A DNA stretch of 64,000 bases from Bryobacterales bacterium (GCA_003167495.1 PMSX01000228.1:16279-80278), one strand, 5' to 3'; shown: positions 8,951-18,165, counted from the stretch's first letter. Numbers and translations are program-made. The notes: generated from the letters alone by a model not told the origin.

Positions 8951-10192
8951 ATGAGTACAACCCTCACACATGCTGCGGAGGCAACAGGAAAAAAGAGCCA
9001 ACAAGCCCCGGCAACATTACCGAAGCCAGATGGTGATTTCTATCAAATCATCGAGTGCCTAAGTGAACAGGAACGCGCGATTGTGAAGCGGGTTCGAGAG
9101 TTCATGGAGACGAAAGTGGCCCCAGTTATAACTAAGTACTGGGCTGAGGATTCATTCCCGTTTGGGTTAGTTCCGGCGCTACGCGAGCTGAATATCGAGG
9201 GCTTAGGCTACGAGGGCTATGGCTGCCGCGGAGGGAGTACTCTACTCGCGGGCTTCGTTGCGATGGAGATGGCGCGAGTGGACTCGTCTTTCGCTACGTT
9301 CTTTGGCGTCCATAGCGGGCTGGCAATGGGGTCAATCTACTTGGGTGGCTCCGAGGAGCAGAAGCAAAAATGGCTGCCACCGATGGCTCGACTGGAAAAA
9401 GTAGGATCATTCGGCCTGACCGAGCCTCTGGTCGGGTCCGGCACCGGCGGAGGTCTTACGACAACTGCGCGACGCGAGGGCGACACTTGGGTGCTGAACG
9501 GGCAGAAGAAGTGGATCGGAAACGCAACCTGGGGCGACGTCACCATCATCTGGGCGCGCGATGTGGCTGATAACCAGGTGAAGGGGTTTATCGTCGAAAA
9601 CAAAACGACGCCTGGGTTCACAGTGGAAAAAATTCAGAATAAGATCGCGCTACGCGTGGTACAAAACGGGCTAATCACCATGGAAAACTGCCGCGTGCCC
9701 GAAGAGAACCGGCTACAGGCCGATGCCTCGTTTCGTGATACCGCCAAGGTGCTTCGGATGACGCGTGCCTTTGTCGCTTGGGAATCTACTGGCTGCGCTA
9801 TGGGCGCGTATGAGCACGCTCTGGCATATGCCCAAACGCGCGAACAGTTTGGCAAACCCATCGCGAAATTCCAGTTGGTTCAGGACTTGCTCGCGAAAAT
9901 GCTCGGCAACGTTACTGCCGCGCAATGCATGGTACTTCGCCTTTCGCAAATGCAGGACCAGGGCAAGTTACTCGATCACCATGCGTCTCTAGCTAAAGCG
10001 TTCTGCACTGTGCGAATGCGTGAGACCGTGGCCTGGGCACGCGAGTTATTCGGCGCCAACGGCATTCTGCTGGATTATCAAGTGGCGCGTTTTTTCGCCG
10101 ACGCTGAAGCTCTGTATTCATATGAAGGCACGCGAGAGATGAACACGCTCATTGTTGGTAAGGCCATCACCGGATTGAGCGCCTTTGTTTAG
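8951..10192 (+). CDS. Short-chain acyl-CoA dehydrogenase (ACX4/GCDH-like)
   Basis: An FAD enzyme of 413 residues that introduces the alpha,beta double bond into an acyl-CoA. It shows FGLTEP, the WIGNATWGD strand, KIALRVVQN and the C-terminal YEGTREMN. Glu392 in that last motif aligns with the catalytic base of glutaryl-CoA dehydrogenase. The overall pattern (HSGLAM, QNKIALRVVQNG, VAWESTGCAMG) is closest to plant ACX4-type short-chain enzymes. The Arg that binds the glutaryl carboxylate in true glutaryl-CoA dehydrogenase (the GYRSAM region) is replaced here (SFATFF), which argues against glutaryl-CoA as substrate. GGAG lies before the ATG. It is part of the acyl-CoA operon. No ETF genes are in view. 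Confidence 0.88.
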   Translation: MSTTLTHAAEATGKKSQQAPATLPKPDGDFYQIIECLSEQERAIVKRVREFMETKVAPVITKYWAEDSFPFGLVPALRELNIEGLGYEGYGCRGGSTLLAGFVAMEMARVDSSFATFFGVHSGLAMGSIYLGGSEEQKQKWLPPMARLEKVGSFGLTEPLVGSGTGGGLTTTARREGDTWVLNGQKKWIGNATWGDVTIIWARDVADNQVKGFIVENKTTPGFTVEKIQNKIALRVVQNGLITMENCRVPEENRLQADASFRDTAKVLRMTRAFVAWESTGCAMGAYEHALAYAQTREQFGKPIAKFQLVQDLLAKMLGNVTAAQCMVLRLSQMQDQGKLLDHHASLAKAFCTVRMRETVAWARELFGANGILLDYQVARFFADAEALYSYEGTREMNTLIVGKAITGLSAFV

Positions 10193-10209
10193 CAGGTATA
10201 GCGGCGTCG

Positions 10210-10638
10210 ATGACACAAACGTCGGTTGTGATTCATGGCACGGGCTCGGGCTTCGCCCAGGAGATCGTGGCGGGGCAGCATCGCCTAAACGCGGACGAAC
10301 CGCTGTCTGCGGGAGGTAGCGAAACGGGTCCGACTCCTTACGAACTGCTTCTTGCGGCTCTTGGCGCATGTACTGCGATGACAGTAACGATGTATGCGCA
10401 ACGGAAAAAGTTGCCACTCGATGGAATCGTGGTGCGACTACAACATTCGAGGATTCATGCCGAAGATTGCTTCGAGTGTCAGGCCGAAACGGGGCTTTTA
10501 GACCTGATCGAGCGCGAAATTGAATTGAGCGGCTCGTTAAGTCCGGACGAGCGTCTGAGGCTGTTCGAGATTGCGGAGAAATGTCCCGTTCACCGAACGC
10601 TGACGTCGGAAATCAGCATACGTTCGAGTCTTAAGTAA
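10210..10638 (+). CDS. OsmC/Ohr family protein
   Basis: A 142-residue OsmC-like protein, a family of thiol-dependent peroxidases that reduce organic hydroperoxides. The two redox Cys are present: Cys54 in LGACTAMT and Cys125 in CPVHRTL, with the usual PTPYELLLAALG helix start. It lies 17 nt after the acyl-CoA dehydrogenase and 46 nt before an enoyl-CoA hydratase. In this position it may protect the flavin enzymes or detoxify lipid peroxides formed during fatty-acid turnover, which is inference. The YhfA-like subfamily, to which CPVHRTL fits well, has less certain substrates. Confidence 0.88.
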   Translation: MTQTSVVIHGTGSGFAQEIVAGQHRLNADEPLSAGGSETGPTPYELLLAALGACTAMTVTMYAQRKKLPLDGIVVRLQHSRIHAEDCFECQAETGLLDLIEREIELSGSLSPDERLRLFEIAEKCPVHRTLTSEISIRSSLK

Positions 10639-10684
10639 GCCAACAAAGCGCTTAGTTTTCCGATCTCTCTGGGAGGAGAGTTAA

Positions 10685-11491
10685 ATGAGCCAATCAACAG
10701 CTACGGGATTAGCACTTGAAACCGTTCTTTTTGAAAGGAAGGATGCCATCGCGTACGTGAGCGTAAATCGCCCCAAGGTTCTCAATGCTCTGAATCATCA
10801 AACATGGACGGATTTGCGCTCGGCGTTCGAAGAGGCACGGGATGACGCAGGCGTGCGCGGCGTGATCTTGACCGGCGCCGGCGAAAAGGCTTTCATAGCT
10901 GGGGCCGACATCAGCGAGCTTGCTCATGTCACCGCCTTAGAAGCAGAACGGTCTAGCCGCTTTGGTCAAGCGGTCCTGAACCTCATCGAAAATCTCGGTA
11001 AGCCGGTGATCGCCGCAATCAACGGCTTTGCTCTCGGCGGTGGCTGCGAGACCGCAATGGCTTGCACCATCAGGATCGCCGCAGAGAACGCAAAGTTCGG
11101 CCAGCCCGAAGTGAAACTCGGCCTTGTTCCTGGCGGAGGGGGTACGCAGCGCTTGCCCAGGCTGGTAGGGAAGGGACGGGCTCTTCAACTCATTCTTTCG
11201 GCAGCGATCATTGATGCCACCGAAGCTCATCGCATCGGACTAGTCAACGAGGTTGTTCCGGCCGCAGAACTCATTCCGCGTGCTGAAACGGTCTTGAAAC
11301 AGATTTTTGCCAACGCTCCGGTCGCTGTTCAGTATTCGATCGAGGCAGTGAACAAGGGATTGGAAACGAGCCAGGCTGAGGGGTTAGCACTCGAGGCTTC
11401 TTTCTTTGGGATCTGCGCTGCAACAGAAGACAAAAAGGAAGGAACAACCGCATTTCTCGAAAAGCGACCGGCGAAGTTCCAGGGCCGGTAG
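10685..11491 (+). CDS. Enoyl-CoA hydratase (crotonase)
   Basis: Hydrates trans-2-enoyl-CoA to 3-hydroxyacyl-CoA, 268 residues. Both catalytic glutamates of classical hydratases are present: Glu122 in GGGCETAM and Glu142 in GQPEVKLG. The oxyanion-hole segments AGADISEL and ALGGGCE are intact, followed by GGGGTQRLPRLVG. GGGAGGAG gives a good ribosome-binding site 6-7 nt before the ATG. Together with the neighbouring acyl-CoA dehydrogenase and 3-hydroxyacyl-CoA dehydrogenase it completes the first three steps of a beta-oxidation spiral. A thiolase is not found in the window. Confidence 0.93.
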   Translation: MSQSTATGLALETVLFERKDAIAYVSVNRPKVLNALNHQTWTDLRSAFEEARDDAGVRGVILTGAGEKAFIAGADISELAHVTALEAERSSRFGQAVLNLIENLGKPVIAAINGFALGGGCETAMACTIRIAAENAKFGQPEVKLGLVPGGGGTQRLPRLVGKGRALQLILSAAIIDATEAHRIGLVNEVVPAAELIPRAETVLKQIFANAPVAVQYSIEAVNKGLETSQAEGLALEASFFGICAATEDKKEGTTAFLEKRPAKFQGR

Positions 11492-11503
11492 AAAGAAAGA
11501 GCT

Positions 11504-12760
11504 ATGAATAACGACAATATCTTTTCAGGACTGAAGGTGGTGGACCTGTCGAGTTTCATCGCCGGGCCCGCCGCTGCCGTGATCTTGTCCGATTTCGGTG
11601 CTGACGTTATAAAGGTTGAACCTCCAACCGGTGACACATGGAGAATCGGTCACAAGATTCCCCCGCAACCGCGATCCCACGATAGTTATCCCTGGCACTT
11701 GAACAATCGCAACAAACGGGGACTGTCCCTCGATCTAAAATCTCCACAGGCAGGAGAGATACTAGAACGGCTCGTCAAGTGGGCGGACGTGCTCATCGTC
11801 AACACGCCGCATCCGGCCCGTAAGAAGCTGAAGTTTGAGTATGAGGACGTTGCGCAGTGGAATCCCCGGCTGATTTATGCCGACGTAACTGGTTACGGCG
11901 AAAAGGGGCCGGATGCCAGCCTTCCGGGATTCGACATCACGGCGTACTGGGCCAGATCCGGTTTGCTGTCACTGACCCGGGATGCGGGCGCTCCACCCAC
12001 TCTCCCTCCATCGGGCAGTGGAGACCACGCGACGGCGGTTACGTTGTTTTCCGCCATCGCCATGGGTCTATACCGGCGGGAACGCACCGGAAAGGGTTCG
12101 TACGTTACCACGTCGCTCCTTGCCGCCGGTGTCTGGTCATGCGGCGTGTTCGTTCAAGCTGCTCTTTGCGATGCTACGTTCTTCCCACTGCATGACCGGA
12201 TGAAACCACCGAACGCAATCCTCAATGTATATCGAGCCTCGGACGATGTCTGGTTCCTGATTGTCCTTACGCCGGACAAGTGGCCAGCCCTAGCAAAGGC
12301 AATTAGCCGGCCGGACCTGCTGACTGATCCGCGCTTCATAGACGCGGCAAAGCAGACAGCCAATTCGGCGGATCTCACGGCCATTCTGGATCAAGTGTTC
12401 GAATCACAACCGATGTCGCACTGGCGGGAAGTGTTCAATCAAGCTCACCTGACATTCGGGGTAGTTCTCGCTCCGAGCGAAGTAGTCAAAGATCCACAGC
12501 TTCGAGAGAACGACATAGTCGTCCCGATCGAGGGTGCCGGAGGAAATCTGAAGTTCACCGTGAACAGTCCGATGCAAGTGCACGGTGTCGTTAAAGTGTC
12601 TGCAAAGCGTGCGCCGGAAATCGGAGAACACAACGAGGAGATTCTCCGAGAAGTGGGTTTCGAGACGAGCGAAATCGAAGGCTTGCGCGGAGGAGGCGCC
12701 CTCGGCACAGCACCCGAGCGAGCACAAGGCGATCTAGTCTCGCGAGCGCACGGAAGTTGA
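11504..12760 (+). CDS. CoA-transferase family III (CaiB/BaiF type)
   Basis: A 418-residue enzyme that moves CoA between carboxylic acids. It shows the family N-terminus LKVVDLSSFIAGPAAA, GADVIKVEPPTGD, and LDLKSPQAGEI. The conserved Asp in PGFDITAYW (about residue 144) matches the aspartate that forms the covalent acyl-enzyme anhydride. The C-terminus ends with GEHNEEILREVGF, the usual last conserved block, plus ~45 extra residues. It starts 12 nt after the hydratase. Candidate substrates include short acids such as glutarate, carnitine-type betaines or hydroxy acids, and the sequence alone does not decide. With the AMP-forming ligase at the operon end, the cluster has two ways to activate its acid. 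Confidence 0.88.
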   Translation: MNNDNIFSGLKVVDLSSFIAGPAAAVILSDFGADVIKVEPPTGDTWRIGHKIPPQPRSHDSYPWHLNNRNKRGLSLDLKSPQAGEILERLVKWADVLIVNTPHPARKKLKFEYEDVAQWNPRLIYADVTGYGEKGPDASLPGFDITAYWARSGLLSLTRDAGAPPTLPPSGSGDHATAVTLFSAIAMGLYRRERTGKGSYVTTSLLAAGVWSCGVFVQAALCDATFFPLHDRMKPPNAILNVYRASDDVWFLIVLTPDKWPALAKAISRPDLLTDPRFIDAAKQTANSADLTAILDQVFESQPMSHWREVFNQAHLTFGVVLAPSEVVKDPQLRENDIVVPIEGAGGNLKFTVNSPMQVHGVVKVSAKRAPEIGEHNEEILREVGFETSEIEGLRGGGALGTAPERAQGDLVSRAHGS

Positions 12761-12775
12761 AAAAGCACCGGAGGA

Positions 12776-13405
12776 ATGATGACTAACCGCGCGGAAGCGG
12801 ACCCTATTCGACGAATTGCTTCCACTCGAATGCCTACCAGGTGGGGAATGTTTCAGGCCTTGGCATTCGAGCGTGACACGTCCGGCGATACCAGGCAAGT
12901 CGAAACAGCGCTCGTGATGATTATGGGAGATGTTACACGCGGAGCTCCCTTGCTGCGAATCCACTCGCAATGCGTCACCAGCGAAGTCTTTGGGTCGCTT
13001 CGTTGTGACTGCAGCGAGCAGTTAGAGATGGCTATGCGAGCTATTGCTGCGGAAGGATGCGGCGTTCTTATCTACGAGCATCAGGAGGGCCGCGGAATTG
13101 GGCTTATGGCAAAGCTAAAGGCCTACGCGCTGCAAGACGAAGGCCTCGACACGATTGCGGCAAATCACGCACTCGGGTTTGAAGCCGATTGTCGCGATTT
13201 CCGTTTACCTGTCGCGGTACTCAATCAACTTGGGATACGCGGGGTTCGGCTTCTTTCGAACAATCCTCAGAAGGTCCATGCCTTGGTTGAAGGTGGAATC
13301 GACGTTCAGGCACGCGTTCCGTGCGAGACTCCACCCAGTCCTCACTCTATTTTTTATCTAAGAAGCAAAAAAGAGCGGATGGGGCACGCGCTTACGCTGG
13401 TGTAG
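12776..13405 (+). CDS. ribA: GTP cyclohydrolase II
   Basis: First enzyme of riboflavin synthesis, opening GTP to a diaminopyrimidine. It has the zinc site [14 protein letters not shown] with three Cys, the [18 protein letters not shown] block, and LLSNNPQKV. At ~208 residues it is a stand-alone enzyme, not the RibBA fusion common in many bacteria. Two consecutive ATG codons follow GGAGGA directly, and the second (12779) has the better spacing. Its presence inside an acyl-CoA operon, next to a flavoprotein dehydrogenase and NDH-2, suggests a local boost of FAD supply. It may be a second copy besides a housekeeping rib operon, which cannot be seen here. Confidence 0.93.
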   Translation: MMTNRAEADPIRRIASTRMPTRWGMFQALAFERDTSGDTRQVETALVMIMGDVTRGAPLLRIHSQCVTSEVFGSLRCDCSEQLEMAMRAIAAEGCGVLIYEHQEGRGIGLMAKLKAYALQDEGLDTIAANHALGFEADCRDFRLPVAVLNQLGIRGVRLLSNNPQKVHALVEGGIDVQARVPCETPPSPHSIFYLRSKKERMGHALTLV

Positions 13406-13487
13406 GCTGAGTGCCTCTAATCGTCTATCTATGCTAATCGATTGCATTGAAAACTTTGGAGCTGCCGAAACCATTTCGCGTTCCGAC

Positions 13488-14147
13488 ATGGCTCATAGAT
13501 CCCCTGTGTTCGTATCGATCGGAGAAGCTATCGAAGAACTGCAGGCCGGGCGCATGATTGTGGTCGTCGACGATCAAGATCGCGAGAACGAAGGCGATCT
13601 TACAATGGCCGCTGAGATGATCACACCGGAAGCCATCAATTTTATGGCGACGCATGCACGTGGCCTGATCTGCTTGGCCATTACGGGCGAGAGGGCGGAC
13701 GAATTGGAACTGAGCCCCATGACACCGATCAATACATCACCGGGCGGTACCGCTTTCACGGTGTCCATCGATGCGAAGGGATGTGGCGTCACTACAGGTA
13801 TCTCGGCCTATGATCGCGCGCAAACTATCTTGGCCGCGATCGATTCAGCTTCGCGTCCTGAGGACCTGGGGAGGCCGGGACATATTTTCCCGCTCAGAGC
13901 ACGTCCGGGCGGGGTGTTGGAGCGCCGAGGACAGACGGAGGCCGCCGTTGACCTGGCACGTCTCGCCGGATTGAATCCGTCAGGCGTCATCTGCGAAATC
14001 ATGAACGAGGATGGCAGCATGGCCCGCTTGCCCGAGCTCCTTCGCTTCTGCATCAAGCACAATCTGAAAATGATTACGGTCGAAGACCTGGCCCTGTATA
14101 GACTTGAACGCGAGGCGATCGAGCTTTGGACTGGGCTGGAATGGTGA
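13488..14147 (+). CDS. ribB: 3,4-dihydroxy-2-butanone-4-phosphate synthase, metal-ligand His replaced
   Basis: Makes the four-carbon unit of riboflavin from ribulose 5-phosphate. The signature [16 protein letters not shown] with the acidic loop, [10 protein letters not shown], and [17 protein letters not shown] are all present. The highly conserved GHTEAAVDL motif reads GQTEAAVDL here. In this family that His is a ligand of the catalytic metal, and the codon is CAG, so the change is real in this sequence. Activity may be reduced or altered. An ATG at 13488 gives 219 residues, the usual length. An upstream ATG at 13431 adds 19 non-conserved residues. Neither has a clear Shine-Dalgarno. It lies 82 nt after ribA and 4 nt before the ligase gene. 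Confidence 0.88.
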   Translation: MAHRSPVFVSIGEAIEELQAGRMIVVVDDQDRENEGDLTMAAEMITPEAINFMATHARGLICLAITGERADELELSPMTPINTSPGGTAFTVSIDAKGCGVTTGISAYDRAQTILAAIDSASRPEDLGRPGHIFPLRARPGGVLERRGQTEAAVDLARLAGLNPSGVICEIMNEDGSMARLPELLRFCIKHNLKMITVEDLALYRLEREAIELWTGLEW

Positions 14148-14151
14148 CCGG

Positions 14152-15657
14152 ATGATCTATGTCCATTCCATGGAGCGAGCACTCCGGTATCACCCAGAGC
14201 AGCCCGCGTGGTGTCTGGGCCAGAGCGGGATGAATTTTCGCGAGCTTCACGGGCAAGTGAGGCGCTTGGCTGCTACCCTCACGCACCTCGGCTTTGAACC
14301 AGGCGACCGGCTCGCGCTCCTACTCCCGAACGGACTCGACTACATCAAGTTTGTCTACGCATGCAGCTGGCTTGGTGTTATTGTCGTGCCGATTAACATA
14401 CGTCTCTCCGCTGCAGAGATCAATCGTGTGTTGGAAAATGCCTCCCCCCGAGGATTGGTACGGCATTCCTCCTTGCCGGCACCCACTGCGCGAGTTCCCT
14501 GGGAGCTGGTCGTGGACCAACAGACTCTGAACCAACCGACTGTGAACCAGGGTGAGTATACTTGCCCGGAGCCGTGTTACAAACCCGAAGCCATTCTTGC
14601 GTTGATATATACAAGCGGAACGACTGGTCAGCCAAAGGGCGTGATGGTGACGCACGCGAACATTTTGGCCAACGTCCATCATTTCAACTACTGGATGCGC
14701 TATCGCGAGGGTGGCGTATTCTTACACGCGGCTCCTATGTTCCATATCGCCGATTTCCCCGCGATGTTCGCGGCGCCGGCCTTCGGAGCATGCCAAACGG
14801 TGCTGCCGACTTTTAGCCCGGCAGGTTTCTGTGAGACCGTTTCGACGGAGCGAGTCAATTATAGTGTTTTGGTTCCGACCATGATCAACCTGCTCACTCA
14901 ATTGCCAGAGATTAAGAAATTTGATTTGAGCAGTCTCGGTGTCCTCGCTTATGGCGGATCGCCCATGGCACCTGAGTTAGTTCCTAAGAGCCGAGAAATT
15001 CTTCCGAACGCAGAGCTCGTTCAGGTCTACGGACTGAGCGAAACGGGATTGCTTACCGGTCTTCAAGACAAGGACCACGCCGGCGCAAGACTGTTATCGT
15101 GCGGGCGTCCATGCCCTGGTGTCGATCTACGGGTGACCGATGATTCCGGCAAGCAAGTCGGTTCCGGTGAACACGGTGAATTGGTTGTCCGCGGCGCAAA
15201 CATCACCGCCGGATATTGGAACAACCGCGAAGAGACCGCGGCTGCGTTCCGAAACGGTTTCTTTCGCACTGGAGACATTGGCTACCAGGATGCGGATGGC
15301 TACTTCTATATTCTGGACCGTTTGAAGGACATGATCGTAACGGGCGGGGAAAATGTCTATAGCGGCGAGGTCGAGGCGGTCATTGTCACACATCCTGTGG
15401 TGCGCGAGGCCGCGGCCTTTGGAATACCTGATCCCAAGTGGGGAGAGCTTGTAGCCGCGTGCGTAGTCGTCAAACCGGGCATGAATATGACTGCGGACGA
15501 GCTGATGGGTCACTGTCGCAAAAGCCTGGCGAGCTATAAGATCCCCCGTCGGGTGGAGTTCTTAGAGACTGATTTGCCGAAAAGCGGTTCTGGCAAAGTG
15601 TTAAAGCGGCTTCTACGCGAGCGTTTCTGGGCCGGCAAAGAACGCGCCGTTAGCTAA
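14152..15657 (+). CDS. Acyl-CoA synthetase (AMP-forming)
   Basis: Activates a carboxylic acid to its CoA thioester through an acyl-adenylate, ~501 residues. Motifs in order: the P-loop-like LIYTSGTTGQPKGVMVTH, QVYGLSETG, the FFRTGDIGYQDADGYF strand, LDRLKDMIVTGGENVYSGEVE, and the C-terminal Lys region KSGSGKVLKR with the adenylation lysine. The ATG at 14152 is chosen because it lies 4 nt after the ribB stop. An upstream TTG at 14104 would overlap ribB. The family (FadD/medium-chain or CaiC-like) does not fix the substrate. It ends the nine-gene operon that starts at 6629. Confidence 0.9.
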   Translation: MIYVHSMERALRYHPEQPAWCLGQSGMNFRELHGQVRRLAATLTHLGFEPGDRLALLLPNGLDYIKFVYACSWLGVIVVPINIRLSAAEINRVLENASPRGLVRHSSLPAPTARVPWELVVDQQTLNQPTVNQGEYTCPEPCYKPEAILALIYTSGTTGQPKGVMVTHANILANVHHFNYWMRYREGGVFLHAAPMFHIADFPAMFAAPAFGACQTVLPTFSPAGFCETVSTERVNYSVLVPTMINLLTQLPEIKKFDLSSLGVLAYGGSPMAPELVPKSREILPNAELVQVYGLSETGLLTGLQDKDHAGARLLSCGRPCPGVDLRVTDDSGKQVGSGEHGELVVRGANITAGYWNNREETAAAFRNGFFRTGDIGYQDADGYFYILDRLKDMIVTGGENVYSGEVEAVIVTHPVVREAAAFGIPDPKWGELVAACVVVKPGMNMTADELMGHCRKSLASYKIPRRVEFLETDLPKSGSGKVLKRLLRERFWAGKERAVS

Positions 15658-15660
15658 CGG
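15647..15660 (+). terminator. Short palindrome over the synthetase stop codon
   Basis: CCGTTAGCTAACGG is a perfect 14-nt palindrome that can fold as a 5-bp stem with an AGCT loop, followed by TTTCC. It covers the stop codon of the last gene of the acyl-CoA operon. It could be a weak terminator, or chance. The U-tract is too short for a confident call. Confidence 0.25.
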
Positions 15661-15954
15661 TTTCCAAAGTACCCGCATTTGCGGTTATGGCGGACTAGTT
15701 CGGCCATCGCGATCAGAGGACGTGGAACAACTGATTCGGTGATCTGTAACTACGACTTGGGTACACGACATAGAAGTGGAGCCTCGTCGCGAACCTGTCG
15801 TTACCGCTCTTTTACAATCGCGGCTCAGAGGCGTATTTACTACGCAAGGGATTTGATCGTTTGGCCCATGCTCCACAGCATTTGAGTCCTTCGTACCAAA
15901 CAATATCGCCCAGCAGTGGCTCTTTGTTGTCGAGGAGAGTGGAAAGGAACCGGT
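15661..15954. other. Intergenic gap before the aldehyde dehydrogenase operon
   Basis: About 300 nt without a convincing gene. It must hold the promoter of the aldehyde dehydrogenase-lutABC unit, but I see no clear -35/-10 pair and no GG-N10-GC sigma-54 element. A GGAAAGGAA ribosome-binding site lies at its 3' end. Short frames on both strands show no family resemblance. Confidence 0.6.
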
Positions 15955-17343
15955 ATGCCATATCAAAGCGTGAACCCATCGAACGGAGAGCTGCTGCGCA
16001 CCTTCGACGAACACAGCGATCAACAAATGGAAGAAATGCTCGTAACCGCCGAGCAGACATTTCGTGAGGTTTGGTCCACGAAGCCTATCCGTGAAAGGGC
16101 AAAGGTAGTCGGCAAGGCCGCTTCGCTGATGCTCGATCAGAAGGAGAAGTTTGCGAGACTCGCGACGCTCGAGATGGGGAAGCGAATTGCCGAGAGCCGA
16201 GGAGAGGTGGACCTGAGCGCGTCGATCCTGAAGTACTACGCCGATAATGCGGAGACGTTTCTGGCGCCCCGCCCGCTCCATTCCCTCGCCGGTGACGCAT
16301 ACATCGAATACTCTCCCCTGGGCGTTCTGATCGGCGTGCAGCCGTGGAATTATCCCTATTATCAATTGGCGCGTTTCGCGGCGCCGCATCTGTCGTCGGG
16401 AAACGTCATGCTTGTGAAGCATGCTCCAGGCGTGCCGCAGTGCGCGGTTGCATTCGAACAGCTCTTCTCGGAGGCAGGCGCGCCCCGTGGTGCTTATACC
16501 AACGTATTCCTATCCAACGATCAGGTCGCAAAGCTGATCGACGACCCGCGTACCAAAGGGGTGGCGTTGACGGGATCCGAGCGCGCCGGCGAATCTCTAG
16601 CATCTCGAGCCGGTAAGAATCTGAAGAAATCAACCATGGAGTTGGGCGGAAGCGATCCGTTTATCGTGCTGGAGGATTATGATCTGGAGGAAGCTGTTAA
16701 GATGGCCGTTGTCGGAAGGATCGGCAACGCGGGACAAACCTGTATAGGCGCGAAGCGGTTCATTTTCGTTGGGCCCAGACTCGAACAGTTCCTCAAGATG
16801 TTTCGCACTGCGCTGGAATCGCTCGTGATTGGCAATCCATTCGATGAAGCTACGACGCTCGGCCCCCTCTCATCTGAGGCGGCCCTCACGCTCTTGCTCA
16901 AACAAGTAAATGAGGCAGTTGCCCACGGCGCGAACGTCCTCACCGGAGGTAAACGAGTGAACCGCGAGGGCTCGTTCATGCAACCGACCATCCTAACCGA
17001 TATAGCGCCGGACAATCCTGCTTACAGACAGGAGTTCTTTGGCCCTGTCGCACTCATTTTTCCGGCCAAGAACGAAGATGAAGCAATCGCTATCGCTAAC
17101 GATTCCCCTTTCGGTTTGGGTGGTTCCATTTACACCAAGAATATCGACCACGGCAAGCGGGTTGCCAGCAGAATCGAGACTGGCATGGTCTTCATCAACT
17201 ACCCCTCGGTCAGTACTGCGGATCTACCCTTCGGCGGGATCAAGAGGTCCGGCTATGGCAAGGAGCTTTCCGATCTCGGAATTCAGGAATTCGTAAACAA
17301 GAAACTGATTTGCGCCTCCAATGGGTTCTCCCTGGTGGCGTGA
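15955..17343 (+). CDS. NAD(P)-dependent aldehyde dehydrogenase (succinate-semialdehyde dehydrogenase type)
   Basis: Oxidises an aldehyde to the acid, 462 residues. The catalytic Glu is in MELGGSDPF and the catalytic Cys in NAGQTCIGAKR; the cofactor region GVQPWNYPYYQ and the C-terminal PFGGIKRSGYGKE are intact. The short N-terminus beginning MPYQSVNPSNGE and the QPWNYPYYQ variant are typical of succinate-semialdehyde dehydrogenases of the YneI/Sad type. AAGGAA lies ~8 nt before the ATG at 15955. A GTG/ATG further upstream is not supported. It is followed 30 nt later by lutA, so it is probably co-transcribed with lactate oxidation. The link between the two is not obvious. Confidence 0.88.
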   Translation: MPYQSVNPSNGELLRTFDEHSDQQMEEMLVTAEQTFREVWSTKPIRERAKVVGKAASLMLDQKEKFARLATLEMGKRIAESRGEVDLSASILKYYADNAETFLAPRPLHSLAGDAYIEYSPLGVLIGVQPWNYPYYQLARFAAPHLSSGNVMLVKHAPGVPQCAVAFEQLFSEAGAPRGAYTNVFLSNDQVAKLIDDPRTKGVALTGSERAGESLASRAGKNLKKSTMELGGSDPFIVLEDYDLEEAVKMAVVGRIGNAGQTCIGAKRFIFVGPRLEQFLKMFRTALESLVIGNPFDEATTLGPLSSEAALTLLLKQVNEAVAHGANVLTGGKRVNREGSFMQPTILTDIAPDNPAYRQEFFGPVALIFPAKNEDEAIAIANDSPFGLGGSIYTKNIDHGKRVASRIETGMVFINYPSVSTADLPFGGIKRSGYGKELSDLGIQEFVNKKLICASNGFSLVA

Positions 17344-17373
17344 GGTGACGCCTCTTATTGTCTTGGTGACGGC

Positions 17374-18165
17374 ATGCTTACATTAACTAAATCAGCGAGC
17401 CGTAAGACTTCGCCGAAAGACATGAAAATCGGTCTGTTCGTGCCGTGCTACATCGACTTGGTCTATCCGAAGGTTGGGATCGCGACGTTAGAGCTATTAG
17501 AAAAGTTCGGGCTAAATGTGCGCTACCCGCTCACTCAAACTTGCTGCGGACAACCGATGTCCAACAGCGGCGACCAGGCCAATGCGGAGGCCGCGGAACG
17601 CCTTTTCGTGGAGAACTTTAAGCACTATGACTGTATCATTGGCCCGGCCGGAAGCTGCGTCAAACAGGTTCGTTGCCACTTCGACACGATGGACCAGACC
17701 GATGACGTGATGCACGTTCGCGAGCACACCTACGAATTGGTTGAATTCTTGTACGACATTCTCAAGGTTGAATCCTTTCCCTGGGCGGCGTTCCCACACT
17801 CAGTTGCGATTCACAATAGCTGCAGCTCGGTGCGAGGTCTGGGACTGGCCAGGCCGTCGGAGATCATGCGTCCACCGTTCAACAAGACCGAGGCGCTGCT
17901 CTCGAAGGTCAAGGGACTGGTGCTGGTGCCTCTGGACAGGCCCGATGAGTGTTGTGGATTTGGTGGCACGTTTTGCGTGACGGATGAGACCGTGTCCGCC
18001 CGGATGGGATTCGACAAGATTCAGGACCAGCTCCGCCACGGGGCCGAATACGTGGTTTCGCCGGACATGTCCTGCCTGATGCACCAGCAGGGCATCGCAC
18101 GGCGGGCAGAGATCGGTCTCAAGTACCTCCACGTCGCTCAGGTTCTGAATGGCGGGCCATATTGA
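17374..18165 (+). CDS. lutA: L-lactate utilisation protein LutA (CCG-domain Fe-S protein)
   Basis: One of three subunits of the LutABC complex that oxidises L-lactate to pyruvate. It has the two cysteine-rich CCG domains: TCCGQP near residue 53 and ECCGFGG near residue 193, with paired Cys in FVPCYID and HNSCSS. At 263 residues it is slightly longer than the ~240 typical of LutA because of a ~16-residue N-terminal extension. A second ATG at 17422 would give MKIGLFVPC, the family's usual start. The lutABC order is conserved here and the unit follows an aldehyde dehydrogenase gene. Confidence 0.92.
   Translation: MLTLTKSASRKTSPKDMKIGLFVPCYIDLVYPKVGIATLELLEKFGLNVRYPLTQTCCGQPMSNSGDQANAEAAERLFVENFKHYDCIIGPAGSCVKQVRCHFDTMDQTDDVMHVREHTYELVEFLYDILKVESFPWAAFPHSVAIHNSCSSVRGLGLARPSEIMRPPFNKTEALLSKVKGLVLVPLDRPDECCGFGGTFCVTDETVSARMGFDKIQDQLRHGAEYVVSPDMSCLMHQQGIARRAEIGLKYLHVAQVLNGGPY

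Noticed and set aside
12761..13487. Possible FMN riboswitch near ribA/ribB
   Set aside because: The gaps before ribA (15 nt) and ribB (25-82 nt) are too short and no conserved RFN stems are visible.
15685..16422. 245-codon open frame on the minus strand
   Set aside because: Most of it is antisense to the aldehyde dehydrogenase gene and its product is Cys/Arg-rich with no domain pattern.
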